Positions 14,978 through 24,541 of a stretch of DNA of 64,000 nt are shown here, piece after piece. Source of the stretch: Bog-159 sp963818855 (lineage in GTDB: Bacteria; Acidobacteriota; Terriglobia; Bryobacterales; Bryobacteraceae); NCBI GenBank assembly GCA_963818855.1, contig CAWFUH010000017.1, positions 682,001-746,000 of the forward strand, read 5' to 3'. Positions within the stretch are counted from its first letter, which is position 1. Each line of letters begins with the position of its first letter. Under the pieces are notes generated by a model. It was not told where the DNA came from. It saw nothing but the letters and a program-made list of their open reading frames with translations, and did not search any database. The translations under genes and the position numbers were made by a program.

Positions 14978-17514
14978 GCCGTTCGCTCCAATTCGGCGTG
15001 ACTGAAATAGATATTGGTGATAGCATCCGACAAAGCCGGCAGGGCCGCGCCCAATTCGCCGAGTAGCTTGTGCAACGGCTCGCGGCGGCCGCCTTCGCCA
15101 GGCTGGCACAGCATACGGATGTCGGCGCGAAATAAGTTCGCGGCCGCTTCTTCCAGGCATCGCTGTTTCGCAACTGGCCATCCGGCCCCCAAAGGCCGGG
15201 CGGATAACCATCGGCAATGCTCCAGCAGGTCCTGCAACTGGAAGGCCAGCGAGCGCGGATTGGCGTCATCGCACATCACCAAGTCCAGCACGGGCGCGGC
15301 CTGCAGCACCGTAAAGTAGCGCGACCGGTAGGTCATGGAACTGTCGGCGACCTCCAGCAACATCTCGAGAGTGGGCCATGTCCGCGAGCTTAGAGGCACG
15401 ACGATGGCGCGAAAGAGATCCACCAGTTGAATACATCGCTCGATGCGCCTTCCCAGACTGAGAAAATGCCAGCCAGGGCCGCGGGTGATGTTTTCCATCT
15501 CGATGCCGCGCATGGCGGCCAGGATTCCGATCGAGCGATTCAGCACGGCGAGCGCCTCGCCGCTTGAGGCATAGCCCCAGGGTGAACTGTGTGCCGCGCC
15601 GAACTGGTTCACGACGCGCAGCATGTCGCTCGAAAGCCTGTCGCGGACGTGCGCGGCCGCCCGCGCGGCGCGACTCAGGTTCGCGGTCAGGCTGTCGCTG
15701 CGCTGCTCTTCAAAAATCAGAGAAAGGATTTCCTGCTCCAGGTCTCTCCATCGGTCCAGGTGGCCTTGGGGATCATCCTCCGACAGACGCGAGTGAGGCG
15801 ACGCCAGGCACTCGTACAACGTCATTATCGAATCCCATTCCGCCGAGCCGGACGCCCCGGATTCGCCAGTGAGGCGGACCAGAATGCAGCGCAAGACGCG
15901 CGCGAGGTGCTCCGACCGTTCCGCGTAGCGGCCCAACCAGAAGAGGTGGTCGGCCGCGCGGCTGCGCAGATCACTGCCCTCCCCGCGGTTTAGGTCGAGC
16001 GGTTGATCGGGTGGACGGCGCAGAGTGACTACGTCCACCGGTCCGTTCGAAAGCACCCAGGTATCCTTGCTGCCACCGCCGCGCTGCATGGAGACCACAG
16101 GCGAGTCGAGCGCAGGAGAGACGCGGGCGAGGCCGCCAGGCATAACCATCCACGAGTCTGCCGATGCAGCCAGAAAGACACGCAGAACCACGCGGCGGGG
16201 ACTCAACTTGTTTTCGAACCAGACCGGCACGGTCGAGAGGTTCATGATTTCCTGGCCGGCGAACGCGTAGGGACGTTCTTGCAGCCGCGCTACCAAACGC
16301 GACCGTTCGTCGCCGGTGAGCTTCCCGCCAAATACCGGCTCCAAACCGTGGGCGGGAAATGCCGGCTTGATCACCAGGTGATCCAGGTTATCGAGTACGG
16401 ACCTGAGAGGTCCGGGCTGGCCGCACCACCAGGTGGCCACGGAAGGGAGTTGCAAGGACTCTCCGAGCAATTGCCGGCAGAGTTGGGGAAGGAAGGGCAT
16501 GAAGGCGGGCGATTCGATCAGGCCGCTGCCCAGCGCGTTGGCCACGACCACGTTGCCGGCCCGGACCGCCTCGACCAGACCTGCCACGCCTAGAAAAGAA
16601 TCGGGACGCAGTTCGATCGGGTCGCAGAAACTATCGTCGACGCGCCGCAAGATGACATCGACCGGTTCGAGACCGTCGAGTGTTTGCAGGAATGCGCGGC
16701 TGTCGCGAACCGTTAAGTCGGCTCCCTGAACCAGCGTGAAGCCGAGATAGCGGGCCAGATAAGAGTGCTCGAAGTACGTCTCGTTTAGCGGCCCTGGCGT
16801 GAGCAGCGCCACCCGCGGGTTGTCCCGCCGGGAAGGCGCAAGCCGCAGCAGATTATCGCGAAACGAACGAAAAAAGGAGGCCAGCCGTTCCACCTGGAAC
16901 TCGCGAAACAAGTCTGGAAAGGTCTCCGCAAGGACCGTGCGATTCTCCAGCGCATAACCAGCTCCAGAAGGCGCCTGCGTGCGATCCGAGAGCACCCACC
17001 ATTGGCCGTCCGGCGAGCGCGCCAAGTCCACGGCGAGCAGGTGCAGATAAGGATGCACCGCGGTGGGCATGCCGTGACAGGCGCGCCAGAAGCCGCGATT
17101 GGCGAATACCAGCGCAGGCGGGAGAAGACCGCCGCGCAGGAGTTGTTGCGGGCCGTAGAGGTCGGCCAGGATGTAGTTCAGGAGTCGCGCACGTTGTATC
17201 AGTCCTGCTTCAATCCGGCTCCACTCCGCCGGCGGAATCAGAAGTGGAATGGAGTCCAGATTCCATGGGCGATCCATTCCCAGCGGATCGCCGTAGACGT
17301 TATAGGTTACTCCGTTTTCGCGAATTCGCTGGCGGGCGATTTTCCAGCGGTGGGCCAGTTCCTCGCCACCCAGCGCCGACATCGCCCCGATGAAGGTATT
17401 CCAGTACGGCCGGAGCACGCCGGGGGCGACAGACATTTCGTCATACGCGCCTTCCGCCTGGCGATAATCGGCGCTGAGCAGGGGCGATTCGAGTGTTTCA
17501 CCGGCAACGCTCAT
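14974..17514 (-). CDS. Circularly permuted ATP-grasp fused to an alpha-E domain
   Basis: 846 residues. Residues about 20-490 are a circularly permuted ATP-grasp (DUF404/DUF407 type): ENGVTYNVYGDPLGMDRPWN, APSGAGYALENR, VDVILRRVDDSFCDPIELRP, GLVEAVRAGNVVVANALGSG and the end RGGGSKDTWVL. Residues about 525-846 are an alpha-E (DUF403) domain, opening with SRAADHLFWLGRYAERSEHL. The same two activities occur as separate genes at 22787-24253 and 21838-22770. ATP-grasp enzymes join a carboxylate to an amine through an acyl phosphate, and this family is predicted to make peptides or peptide tags; alpha-E is all-helical with unknown chemistry. It lies 8 bp after the DUF2126 gene and overlaps the next gene by 4 bp. 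Confidence 0.92.
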   Translation of the reverse strand: MSVAGETLESPLLSADYRQAEGAYDEMSVAPGVLRPYWNTFIGAMSALGGEELAHRWKIARQRIRENGVTYNVYGDPLGMDRPWNLDSIPLLIPPAEWSRIEAGLIQRARLLNYILADLYGPQQLLRGGLLPPALVFANRGFWRACHGMPTAVHPYLHLLAVDLARSPDGQWWVLSDRTQAPSGAGYALENRTVLAETFPDLFREFQVERLASFFRSFRDNLLRLAPSRRDNPRVALLTPGPLNETYFEHSYLARYLGFTLVQGADLTVRDSRAFLQTLDGLEPVDVILRRVDDSFCDPIELRPDSFLGVAGLVEAVRAGNVVVANALGSGLIESPAFMPFLPQLCRQLLGESLQLPSVATWWCGQPGPLRSVLDNLDHLVIKPAFPAHGLEPVFGGKLTGDERSRLVARLQERPYAFAGQEIMNLSTVPVWFENKLSPRRVVLRVFLAASADSWMVMPGGLARVSPALDSPVVSMQRGGGSKDTWVLSNGPVDVVTLRRPPDQPLDLNRGEGSDLRSRAADHLFWLGRYAERSEHLARVLRCILVRLTGESGASGSAEWDSIMTLYECLASPHSRLSEDDPQGHLDRWRDLEQEILSLIFEEQRSDSLTANLSRAARAAAHVRDRLSSDMLRVVNQFGAAHSSPWGYASSGEALAVLNRSIGILAAMRGIEMENITRGPGWHFLSLGRRIERCIQLVDLFRAIVVPLSSRTWPTLEMLLEVADSSMTYRSRYFTVLQAAPVLDLVMCDDANPRSLAFQLQDLLEHCRWLSARPLGAGWPVAKQRCLEEAAANLFRADIRMLCQPGEGGRREPLHKLLGELGAALPALSDAITNIYFSHAELERTA

Positions 17515-17522
17515 AAGGTGCT

Positions 17523-20500
17523 TTAACCCTTGCGCCGCAAATCCAACGTCAGCGGGAACTCCGGATTACGCTCCTCTGGCGGCACCACCATCATACCCGG
17601 AGTGTGGCCCGTATCTCTAAAGCGGGCCAGACGGCGGCTCTCCGCCTCCTGCGCGTTGACCGGGAACTGCTCGTTGGCGCGCCCGCCCGGATGCGCCACA
17701 TGATACGTGCAACCCCCGACCGAGCGTCCGGACCAGGTGTCGACGATATCAAAGACCAGGGGTGTGTGCACCGGGATGTTTGGATGCAGGCAGGAGGGCG
17801 GCTGCCAGGCGCGATAACGCACTCCAGCCACGAATTCGCCCGCCTCATCGGTGGACTGCAGCGGCACGCGGCGGCCCTTGCAGGCGACTACGAAACGGTC
17901 GCCGGTCATGCCGGACACCTTCACCTGCATCCGCTCGACGGACGAGTCCACATTGCGGACCGTGGCGGCGCCGGAGGCTTCTTCACCCAGCACGTGCCAC
18001 GGCTCCAGGGCGCGGCGCAGTTCCAGGTGGATGCCGCGCGTAGTTATCGATCCGATTTGCGGAAAGCGAAACTCGAAGTGGGGGGCAAACCATTCGGTTT
18101 GGAAATCGTACCCGGCTTCGCGCAGGTCCGCCATCACCTCCTCCCAGTCGCGTTGAACGTAATGCGGCAGCATAAAGCGGTCGTGCAAAGTGGTTCCCCA
18201 CCACGTGAGCTTGCGGTGGTAAGGGGTTTCCCAGAAATACGCTGTAAGCGCGCGCACCAGCAATTGTTGCGTGAGGCTCATTTGCGCGTGCGGCGGCATT
18301 TCGAACGCGCGCAGCTCGACCAGGCCGAGTCGCGATCCGCTGGCATCGGGCGAGTAGAGCTTGTCGATGCAGAACTCGGCGCGGTGCGTGTTGCCTGCCA
18401 AATCGGTCAGCAGGTGCCGGAAGACGCGATCAGCCAGCCACATAGGACTCGGGGGAGAGTCTTTGTCGGGGATCTGGTCGAAGGCAATCTCGAGCTCGTA
18501 GATGGAATCGGTACGCGCCTCGTCCACCCGGGGGTGTTGGCTGGTGGGGCCAATAAACAATCCGGACAAGAGATACGACAGAGAGGGGTGATTGTGCCAG
18601 TAACCGACCAGACTGCGCAACAAATCGGGGCGCCGCAGGAAGGGACTGTCTTCCGGAGTAGGGCCGCCGATCACCACGTGGTTGCCGCCGCCCGTGCCGG
18701 TGTGTTGTCCGTCCAACATGAATTTCTCGGTGCCCAAACGGCTCTGGCGCGCGAGTTCGTAGAGCGCGGTGGTATTGGCGGCCAGTTCGTCCCAGGATGC
18801 CGCGGGTTGGATGTTGACTTCGATGACTCCGGGATCGGGGGTCACTTTCAGCACCGCGATGCGCGGATCCGAGGGAGGCGCGTAACCTTCCAGCATGACG
18901 GGCATTTTCAGGTAAGCCGCGGTATCTTCGATGGCGGCCACAAGATCCAGATAGTCGGCCAGATACTCGACCGGCGGCATGAAGACGACGAGTTTGCCCT
19001 GGCGCGGCTCCACGCAGAGGGCGGGACGTGAGATCCAGGCCGCGGATTCGCCCTTCTTAGGCGGTGCGGCCTTATCGGCGTCGGGCACGGGTTCGTCTGG
19101 GCCTGGGGGTGCGTTGAATAGGTCGTGCCGGCGCTCCGGCTTCACTGGCAGGCGCGCACGTTTTTCGAAGGGATCCGGTTCGTAGGAATAGATCACGTCT
19201 TCCGGTTTGGTCCACGGCAGCGATTCGAGCGGCAAACGGTATCCCATAGACGAATCGCCAGGGATCAGGAACATGCGCTCCGCGGCGAGAAACCAGGGCT
19301 GGCTGGTCCATCGCGGCGTGCCGGTACGTGTCGGAATCCGCCGCAAGGGAAGAACGTAGCCGGCGGGTTGATCCAGCCCGTGTTCGAATATGCGCGCCAC
19401 CCCGGCACGTTCGATCGGATCCGCAAGCTTGGAATCGAGCGGATCGACGTTGACCGGCAGCTTGCGTTCTTTCCACAGGTAATAGAAGGCGTCCTCGTAA
19501 GCCGCGATGGTGAAAGCCGCGCTTACCTGCAGACGCCGCGCGAGGGCTTCCAGAAACTGCCGCGCGTGCTCCGCTGTGTAATGGTAATCTTTACCGTCCG
19601 CGGCGATCAGGCAGACATCTTCCCAAATGGGCACGCCGTCCTTCCGCCAGTGGCAGCCGAATGCCCAGCGCGGCAGCGGCTCACCTGGGTACCACTTTCC
19701 CTGTCCGAAATGCAGCAATCCACCGGGCGCAAAACGTTGGCGCAGCCTGCCCAGCAGTTCGATGGCGCGCTGGCGTTTCATGGGACCTAACGCGGCGGTG
19801 GTCCATTCCGGGCTGTTGGCGTCGTCCAAAGAAACGAAAGTCGGCTCGCCACCCATGGTGAGCCGCACGTCGCCCTCGCGCAGATCTGCATCCACCTGAT
19901 GGCCGAGCCGTTCGATGGCTTGCCACTGTTGAGCCGTGTAGGGCTTGGTGACGCGCGGCGATTCGTAGATTCGCGCGACCGTCATCTCGTGACTGAACTC
20001 GGTGTTACAGGGATCCAGCAGGCCGGAGATGGGCGCGGCGCTCGAGGCGTCCGGCGTGCAGGCCAGTGGAATGTGGCCCTCTCCCGCCAGCAGCCCCGAT
20101 GTGGGATCGAACCCGACCCAGCCGGCGCCGGGAAGGTAGACCTCGGTCCACGCGTGCAGGTCCGTGAAGTCGGCGGTGGGACCGGATGGTCCCTCGAGCG
20201 GCTTGACGTCCGCGACCAGTTGAATCAGATAGCCGGAAACGAAGCGCGCCGCGAGCCCCAGATGGCGCACGAGCTGCACCAGGAGCCATGCGGAATCCCG
20301 GCAAGAGCCACACCGCAATTCGAGCGTTTGCTCGCAGGTCTGAATGCCAGGCTCCATGCGGATGACGTAGCCGATTTGGTTCTGCACCATTTGATTGAGG
20401 CCGACCAGAAAGTCCATGGTGCGGGCGCCACTCCGCGGCACCATTTCGAGAAATGCGGAAAGCAGCGGGCCGGCGGGCTCGATTTCGAGAAATGGCCGCA

Positions 20501-20840
20501 GCTCGCGAGCGGCCGAAGCGTCGTACAAAAACGGGTATTGCTCCGCGTAGGGCTCCAGGAAGAAGTCGAACGGATTGTATACCGCCATTTCAACCACCAG
20601 ATCGACTTCCACAGACAACTCCGTGGTGGGCTCCGGGAAGACCAACCGGGCCAGATAGTTGCTTTGCGGGTCCTGCTGCCAGTTAATGAAGTGGTTCTTG
20701 GGGAGAACGCGCAACGAATATGCCAGGATCGGCGTGCGGCAGTGCGGGGCGGGACGCAGCCTGACGATTTGAGGTCCGAGAGTTATGCGCCGGTCATACT
20801 GGTAGCGGGTCCGATGGTGAAGCGCGACGTGAATGGCCAT
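17523..20840 (-). CDS. Large DUF2126 transglutaminase-like protein
   Basis: 1105 residues, the usual size for this family. Residues 1-290 are a transglutaminase region: MAIHVALHHRTRYQYDRRIT, Cys180 in RCGSCRDSAWLL, His229 in DLHAWTEVYL and Asp245 in WVGFDPTSG. The remaining ~800 residues are DUF2126, with motifs RLTMGGEPTFVS, GKWYPGEPLPRWAFG, LDGQHTGTGGGNHVVIGG and FEMPPHAQMS. The C-terminal half contains glutamine-synthetase-like or amidoligase-like character according to published comparative work on this family, which I recall but cannot test here. It is transcribed after 20864-21838 and before the ATP-grasp/alpha-E fusion. Confidence 0.9.
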   Translation of the reverse strand: MAIHVALHHRTRYQYDRRITLGPQIVRLRPAPHCRTPILAYSLRVLPKNHFINWQQDPQSNYLARLVFPEPTTELSVEVDLVVEMAVYNPFDFFLEPYAEQYPFLYDASAARELRPFLEIEPAGPLLSAFLEMVPRSGARTMDFLVGLNQMVQNQIGYVIRMEPGIQTCEQTLELRCGSCRDSAWLLVQLVRHLGLAARFVSGYLIQLVADVKPLEGPSGPTADFTDLHAWTEVYLPGAGWVGFDPTSGLLAGEGHIPLACTPDASSAAPISGLLDPCNTEFSHEMTVARIYESPRVTKPYTAQQWQAIERLGHQVDADLREGDVRLTMGGEPTFVSLDDANSPEWTTAALGPMKRQRAIELLGRLRQRFAPGGLLHFGQGKWYPGEPLPRWAFGCHWRKDGVPIWEDVCLIAADGKDYHYTAEHARQFLEALARRLQVSAAFTIAAYEDAFYYLWKERKLPVNVDPLDSKLADPIERAGVARIFEHGLDQPAGYVLPLRRIPTRTGTPRWTSQPWFLAAERMFLIPGDSSMGYRLPLESLPWTKPEDVIYSYEPDPFEKRARLPVKPERRHDLFNAPPGPDEPVPDADKAAPPKKGESAAWISRPALCVEPRQGKLVVFMPPVEYLADYLDLVAAIEDTAAYLKMPVMLEGYAPPSDPRIAVLKVTPDPGVIEVNIQPAASWDELAANTTALYELARQSRLGTEKFMLDGQHTGTGGGNHVVIGGPTPEDSPFLRRPDLLRSLVGYWHNHPSLSYLLSGLFIGPTSQHPRVDEARTDSIYELEIAFDQIPDKDSPPSPMWLADRVFRHLLTDLAGNTHRAEFCIDKLYSPDASGSRLGLVELRAFEMPPHAQMSLTQQLLVRALTAYFWETPYHRKLTWWGTTLHDRFMLPHYVQRDWEEVMADLREAGYDFQTEWFAPHFEFRFPQIGSITTRGIHLELRRALEPWHVLGEEASGAATVRNVDSSVERMQVKVSGMTGDRFVVACKGRRVPLQSTDEAGEFVAGVRYRAWQPPSCLHPNIPVHTPLVFDIVDTWSGRSVGGCTYHVAHPGGRANEQFPVNAQEAESRRLARFRDTGHTPGMMVVPPEERNPEFPLTLDLRRKG

Positions 20841-20863
20841 GTGATCTGGGCGATGCCTGCCGG

Positions 20864-21838
20864 TTACTGTTGTTGCTGCTGCTGTTGCTGGGCATGCAAT
20901 TTTTCAGCTTGCAGATCGCTTTGCAGAAATCGGGACCACTCTTCGTCTGCGGCGAACTCTTTGTCGGGAGGCAGCACGGCATCGGAAGGGACCACCCGGA
21001 CGCGCACCTGCAGTTCGGTTTCCGCGGATCCTTTCATGGTGCCGACACTCGGGGATACATCGGCGTAATCGCGTCCTATTGCGGTGCGAATGTGTCGGCC
21101 CCCCACGATCAGGTTGTTGGTCGGATCGAAGCCCACCCAGCCAATACCCGGCAGAAGCGCCTCGACCCAGGCGTGCGTGGCGCCTTCGTCGGAGCGATCG
21201 GCATGATCGGGATCGCGATGCAGGTAGCCGCTCACATAACGGCAAGGAATTCGTAAGTTCCTTACCATCGAGATCATAATGTGCGCAAAATCCTGACAAA
21301 CACCCTGCCGTGACCGGATCGCATCTTCGATGGCCGTATCGACCTCGGTGCTGCGCTGCACGTAGGAAAAGTGATGGTAAAGCTTGCGGTTCAGCGTGGT
21401 CAGCAGTTCCAGGGGTTGCCGGCCGTCGCGCCGATCAACCTCCAACTCCTCCGCCAACGCTATGAGTTCGGGCGATGTGCGCGCGTAACGGCTGGGCAGC
21501 AGCATGTCCCAGTAATCGTCTCGCTCGATCAGGGCGTCGATTTCGTCCCATGCATCGGGACCCAGCGACTCCGGGAGGGGAGCCGGCGTTTCCACATCGA
21601 CCAAAGCGTCGGCGATAATCGTGAGTTGCCGGTGCTGCCCCGGAACGTCGAAATGGTGAACGACATTGCCGATGTGATCCTGATATGAGAAAACTCTGAC
21701 TTGCGGGCTGATGGCCAATTGAAAGGTGAAGCAGCGCTGGGTGTGCTCGCTGCGCGGTTGCATGCGCAATTGCATTACGCTCTGCCAGACGGGACGGCTG
21801 TAACGATAACGAGTGAAATGCCGGATCGCGTAAAACAT
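20864..21838 (-). CDS. Transglutaminase-like protein with polyglutamine tail
   Basis: 324 residues from the ATG at 21838, which overlaps the stop of the alpha-E gene by one base (TGATG). Homology begins immediately (MFYAIRHFTRYRYSRPVWQS), so upstream ATGs are rejected. The catalytic triad is Cys181 (GVCQDFAHIM), His222 (THAWVEALL) and Asp238 (WVGFDPTNN). The protein ends in AQQQQQQQQ, eight glutamines from mixed CAA/CAG codons, directly before the stop. It forms a module with the alpha-E and ATP-grasp genes upstream, parallel to the module at 14090-17514. Confidence 0.9.
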   Translation of the reverse strand: MFYAIRHFTRYRYSRPVWQSVMQLRMQPRSEHTQRCFTFQLAISPQVRVFSYQDHIGNVVHHFDVPGQHRQLTIIADALVDVETPAPLPESLGPDAWDEIDALIERDDYWDMLLPSRYARTSPELIALAEELEVDRRDGRQPLELLTTLNRKLYHHFSYVQRSTEVDTAIEDAIRSRQGVCQDFAHIMISMVRNLRIPCRYVSGYLHRDPDHADRSDEGATHAWVEALLPGIGWVGFDPTNNLIVGGRHIRTAIGRDYADVSPSVGTMKGSAETELQVRVRVVPSDAVLPPDKEFAADEEWSRFLQSDLQAEKLHAQQQQQQQQ

Positions 21839-22770
21839 CAAGCCTCCAGGGCCGACTGGATTGGATAATCGATATATGCCTCGTGCACCGCCGCATGCAG
21901 GCTCTTGCATTGCTCAATGACACTGTCGAGGTAGCGGTGCAACCCGCCCGCCATAACATCGGCGATTTGAGCGTATGCAAGAAAAGCGCGCAGCCGTCCG
22001 GCGATGCGTTCTATCCGCGCCGTCGCGTGTTTGAAAGATGTCCCGGAGATGGCGCCGATGGCAGCGCTCATGCGCTCGACCGCATACCGCACCGAATACG
22101 GGAACTCGGGATTCAGGAGCAGAAATTCGGCCATGCAGTCCGGCTTCAGATCGGCCGTGTACACCTTGCAGTACGACTCAAAAGCGGCGCAGCTTGCCAG
22201 CAGGCCTACCCAGTCCAGGTCGTCTGCCTGCCCGGCCGTCGAGAAATAGGCATCCAGCAATACCGGCAGTGCACAGGAGCGCTCCATGTACTTGCCTAAC
22301 TGAATGAACTGCCAGCCTTCGCCGTGATTCATGGTGGCGGCCGTCACACCTTGAAATTGGTAGGCGCCCTCGCGCACGGCAGCCACCAGCCGCAGCGGAT
22401 CGGAATCCGTCTCCACAAGGGTATCGGTCTTAGTCACCTGATGATACAAACGGTTCAAGCGCTCCCACATCTCCGAACTGATCTGTTCGCGAACCTGGCC
22501 GGCATTCTCGCGGCTCGTCGCGATGCAGGAAACGATAGAGGACTCGTGTTCGGGGTCGCCGGTGAGCTGGATCATGGCCATTTGCGGATCGATGCCGCCG
22601 ACAGTGGCGATGCCCAGAGACGCCATGATGCGGTGCCATCTCTCCTCGGCGGAAACTTTCGAAGGATTCAGCATGAGGTTATAGTTCGCTTCGAGCACGC
22701 GCGCGCAGTGATCGGCGCGCTCGAAATAGCGGCTCATCCAGTACAGACTATCGGCTACGCGCGAAAGCAT
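21838..22770 (-). CDS. Alpha-E domain protein (DUF403)
   Basis: 310 residues of the standalone alpha-E family: MLSRVADSLYWMSRYFERAD at the start, SSIVSCIATSRENAGQVREQ, a central NHGEGWQFIQLGKYMERS and a helical C-terminus. All-helical, cytoplasmic, catalytic role unknown; always found with the circularly permuted ATP-grasp that precedes it here by 16 bp. It is coupled to the transglutaminase gene by a one-base overlap. The same domain recurs as the C-terminal half of the fusion protein at 14974-17514. Confidence 0.92.
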   Translation of the reverse strand: MLSRVADSLYWMSRYFERADHCARVLEANYNLMLNPSKVSAEERWHRIMASLGIATVGGIDPQMAMIQLTGDPEHESSIVSCIATSRENAGQVREQISSEMWERLNRLYHQVTKTDTLVETDSDPLRLVAAVREGAYQFQGVTAATMNHGEGWQFIQLGKYMERSCALPVLLDAYFSTAGQADDLDWVGLLASCAAFESYCKVYTADLKPDCMAEFLLLNPEFPYSVRYAVERMSAAIGAISGTSFKHATARIERIAGRLRAFLAYAQIADVMAGGLHRYLDSVIEQCKSLHAAVHEAYIDYPIQSALEA

Positions 22771-22786
22771 CGGAGCACCCCGGCGT

Positions 22787-24253
22787 TCAATTCTGCAATA
22801 CCCATGTGTCCTTCGACCCTCCGCCCTGCGATGAGTTGACTACCAAAGAACCCTTGCGCAGAGCCACCCGCGTCAACCCTCCAGGCACGATAGTTACTTT
22901 GTCTCCCAGCAGAACGTAAGGCCGCAGATCGACGTGCCGCGGCTCAATGCGGCCATTCATGAAACAGGGAGCAGTCGACAGCGTGAGGGTGGGCTGCGCG
23001 ATATAGTTTCTGGGATCCGCCATGATGCGATCGCGGAATTCCGCTTGTTGCGAGCGGCTGCTGTGGGGACCGATCAGCATGCCGTAACCCCCGGATTCAC
23101 CCACTGCCTTTACGACGTATTTCTCCATGTTTTCGCAGACGTGCGCGCGTTGAGCGGGGTCCGTCATCATGAAAGTCTCGACGTTTTCGACAATAGGATC
23201 CTCGCCGAGATAGTAGCGGATGATTTTCGGAACGTAGGAATAGATGCCTTTGTCGTCGGCCACCCCCGTACCGAGGGCATTGGCGAGCACCACGTTTCCT
23301 GCGCGGTAGGCGTTGAAAAGTCCCGCGACTCCCAAGGCAGAGTCGGGGCGGAAGGCTAGGGGATCGACAAAGTCGTCATCCACCCGGCGGTATATGACAT
23401 CCACGCGCTGCAGGCCGGAAGTTGTCCGCATGTAGACTTTGTTGTCGTGCACTACCAGGTCGCGGCCCTCCACCAGTTCGATTCCCATTTGCTTGGCCAG
23501 GAATGCATGCTCGAAGTAGGCGGAGTTGTAGATGCCCGGTGTAAGTAAAACGATCGTCGAGCGGCCCTCGGGGGCCAGCGAACGAAGGGTGGACAACAGG
23601 GCCTGGCTATATTGCTCGATGGGACGCACGCCGCATTTTCGAAAGAGCGTCGGGAAGATCTGCTTCATCACCTTGCGGCTGGTGAGCATATACGAGACGC
23701 CGCTGGGAACCCGCAGATTATCTTCCAGGACCACAAAACGGCCGTCCGGCAAGCGAATGAGGTCGGTTCCGACCACGCTGACATACACGTCGTGCGGTAC
23801 CCGGACCCCTTGCATTTGCCTGCGGAAGTGTTTGCAGGTGTAGATGATTTCACCCGGAATTATCCGGTCCTTCACGATGCGGTGCTCGTGATAAACGTCG
23901 GCGAGGAAAAGGTTCAGAGCCGTGATGCGCTGCGTGAGACCGCGCTCAATGGTAGCCCATTCCGAACTGGAGATGATGCGCGGAACCAGATCGTGCGGAA
24001 AGATCTGCTCGGTGCCTGCGGTGCGGCCGTAGACCGTGAAGGTGATGCCCTGGTTGAAAAACGACAGATCGGCTTCCTTCTTGCTGCGGAGCAATTCTTC
24101 GGATGGAAGATTCAGCAGTTGCGTATAGAGATGTTTATAATGCGGCCGGGGACGGCCCCCGGCGCGGAACATCTCGTCATAAGCGGCGTCGATCGCGTAC
24201 CCGGAGAAGGGCGCCGGCATCGGGCGGTCGGCGGATTGTGCGGGCATGGACAT
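22787..24253 (-). CDS. Circularly permuted ATP-grasp type 2 protein
   Basis: 488 residues, first gene of the minus-strand operon. Recognisable blocks are DAAYDEMFRAGGRPRPHY, FFNQGITFTVYG, VLEDNLRVPSGVSYMLTSR, VDVIYRRVDDDFVDPLAFRP, GNVVLANALGTGVADDKGIY, KYVVKAVGESGGYGMLIGP and the end SSQGGGSKDTWVL. These are the family's nucleotide- and Mg-binding elements. By family knowledge it is a carboxylate-amine ligase, probably making a peptide or modified amino acid that the neighbouring transglutaminase/peptidase proteins and Anbu process. About 290 bp separate it from the divergent gene at 24542. Confidence 0.93.
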   Translation of the reverse strand: MSMPAQSADRPMPAPFSGYAIDAAYDEMFRAGGRPRPHYKHLYTQLLNLPSEELLRSKKEADLSFFNQGITFTVYGRTAGTEQIFPHDLVPRIISSSEWATIERGLTQRITALNLFLADVYHEHRIVKDRIIPGEIIYTCKHFRRQMQGVRVPHDVYVSVVGTDLIRLPDGRFVVLEDNLRVPSGVSYMLTSRKVMKQIFPTLFRKCGVRPIEQYSQALLSTLRSLAPEGRSTIVLLTPGIYNSAYFEHAFLAKQMGIELVEGRDLVVHDNKVYMRTTSGLQRVDVIYRRVDDDFVDPLAFRPDSALGVAGLFNAYRAGNVVLANALGTGVADDKGIYSYVPKIIRYYLGEDPIVENVETFMMTDPAQRAHVCENMEKYVVKAVGESGGYGMLIGPHSSRSQQAEFRDRIMADPRNYIAQPTLTLSTAPCFMNGRIEPRHVDLRPYVLLGDKVTIVPGGLTRVALRKGSLVVNSSQGGGSKDTWVLQN

Positions 24254-24541
24254 ATTCCACAGCGTCGTCTTGTTACCGGAAGCCGTTCGACGGGGAATAG
24301 GACCGGAAACGGAAGCTACAGCACGAGTATAGCTCTCCCGGGTGCCGAGGTTCTACCCCTGCTCCGGTTGGAACACACTGTATGAATTATCTCGATCGGT
24401 ATTTCCAGTCAATCAAACCGAAAGCCGTTTACAGGAGCGTTTCGGTAAACTTAAGAATGAACGGCCCGCGTGGAAGCCGACCGTTCCTGAAGCCTGCCTG
24501 GCGCCGAGTCCGCGTCCACCCCACGGCCCATTAGGAAAAAT
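24254..24541. promoter_or_regulatory. Divergent promoter region of the Anbu-associated cluster
   Basis: This 288-bp gap lies between the start of the minus-strand operon (24253) and the plus-strand transglutaminase gene (24542), so promoters for both must lie here. I could not identify convincing -35/-10 boxes or an operator. Confidence 0.4.

Noticed and set aside
17604..19031. 475-codon open frame on the plus strand opposite the DUF2126 gene
   Set aside because: Antisense shadow; the opposite strand has a full-length family match with catalytic residues.
19899..21068. 389-codon open frame on the plus strand spanning two minus-strand genes
   Set aside because: It crosses the junction between DUF2126 and a transglutaminase gene, both well supported; the cysteine run comes from the antisense of the polyglutamine tail.
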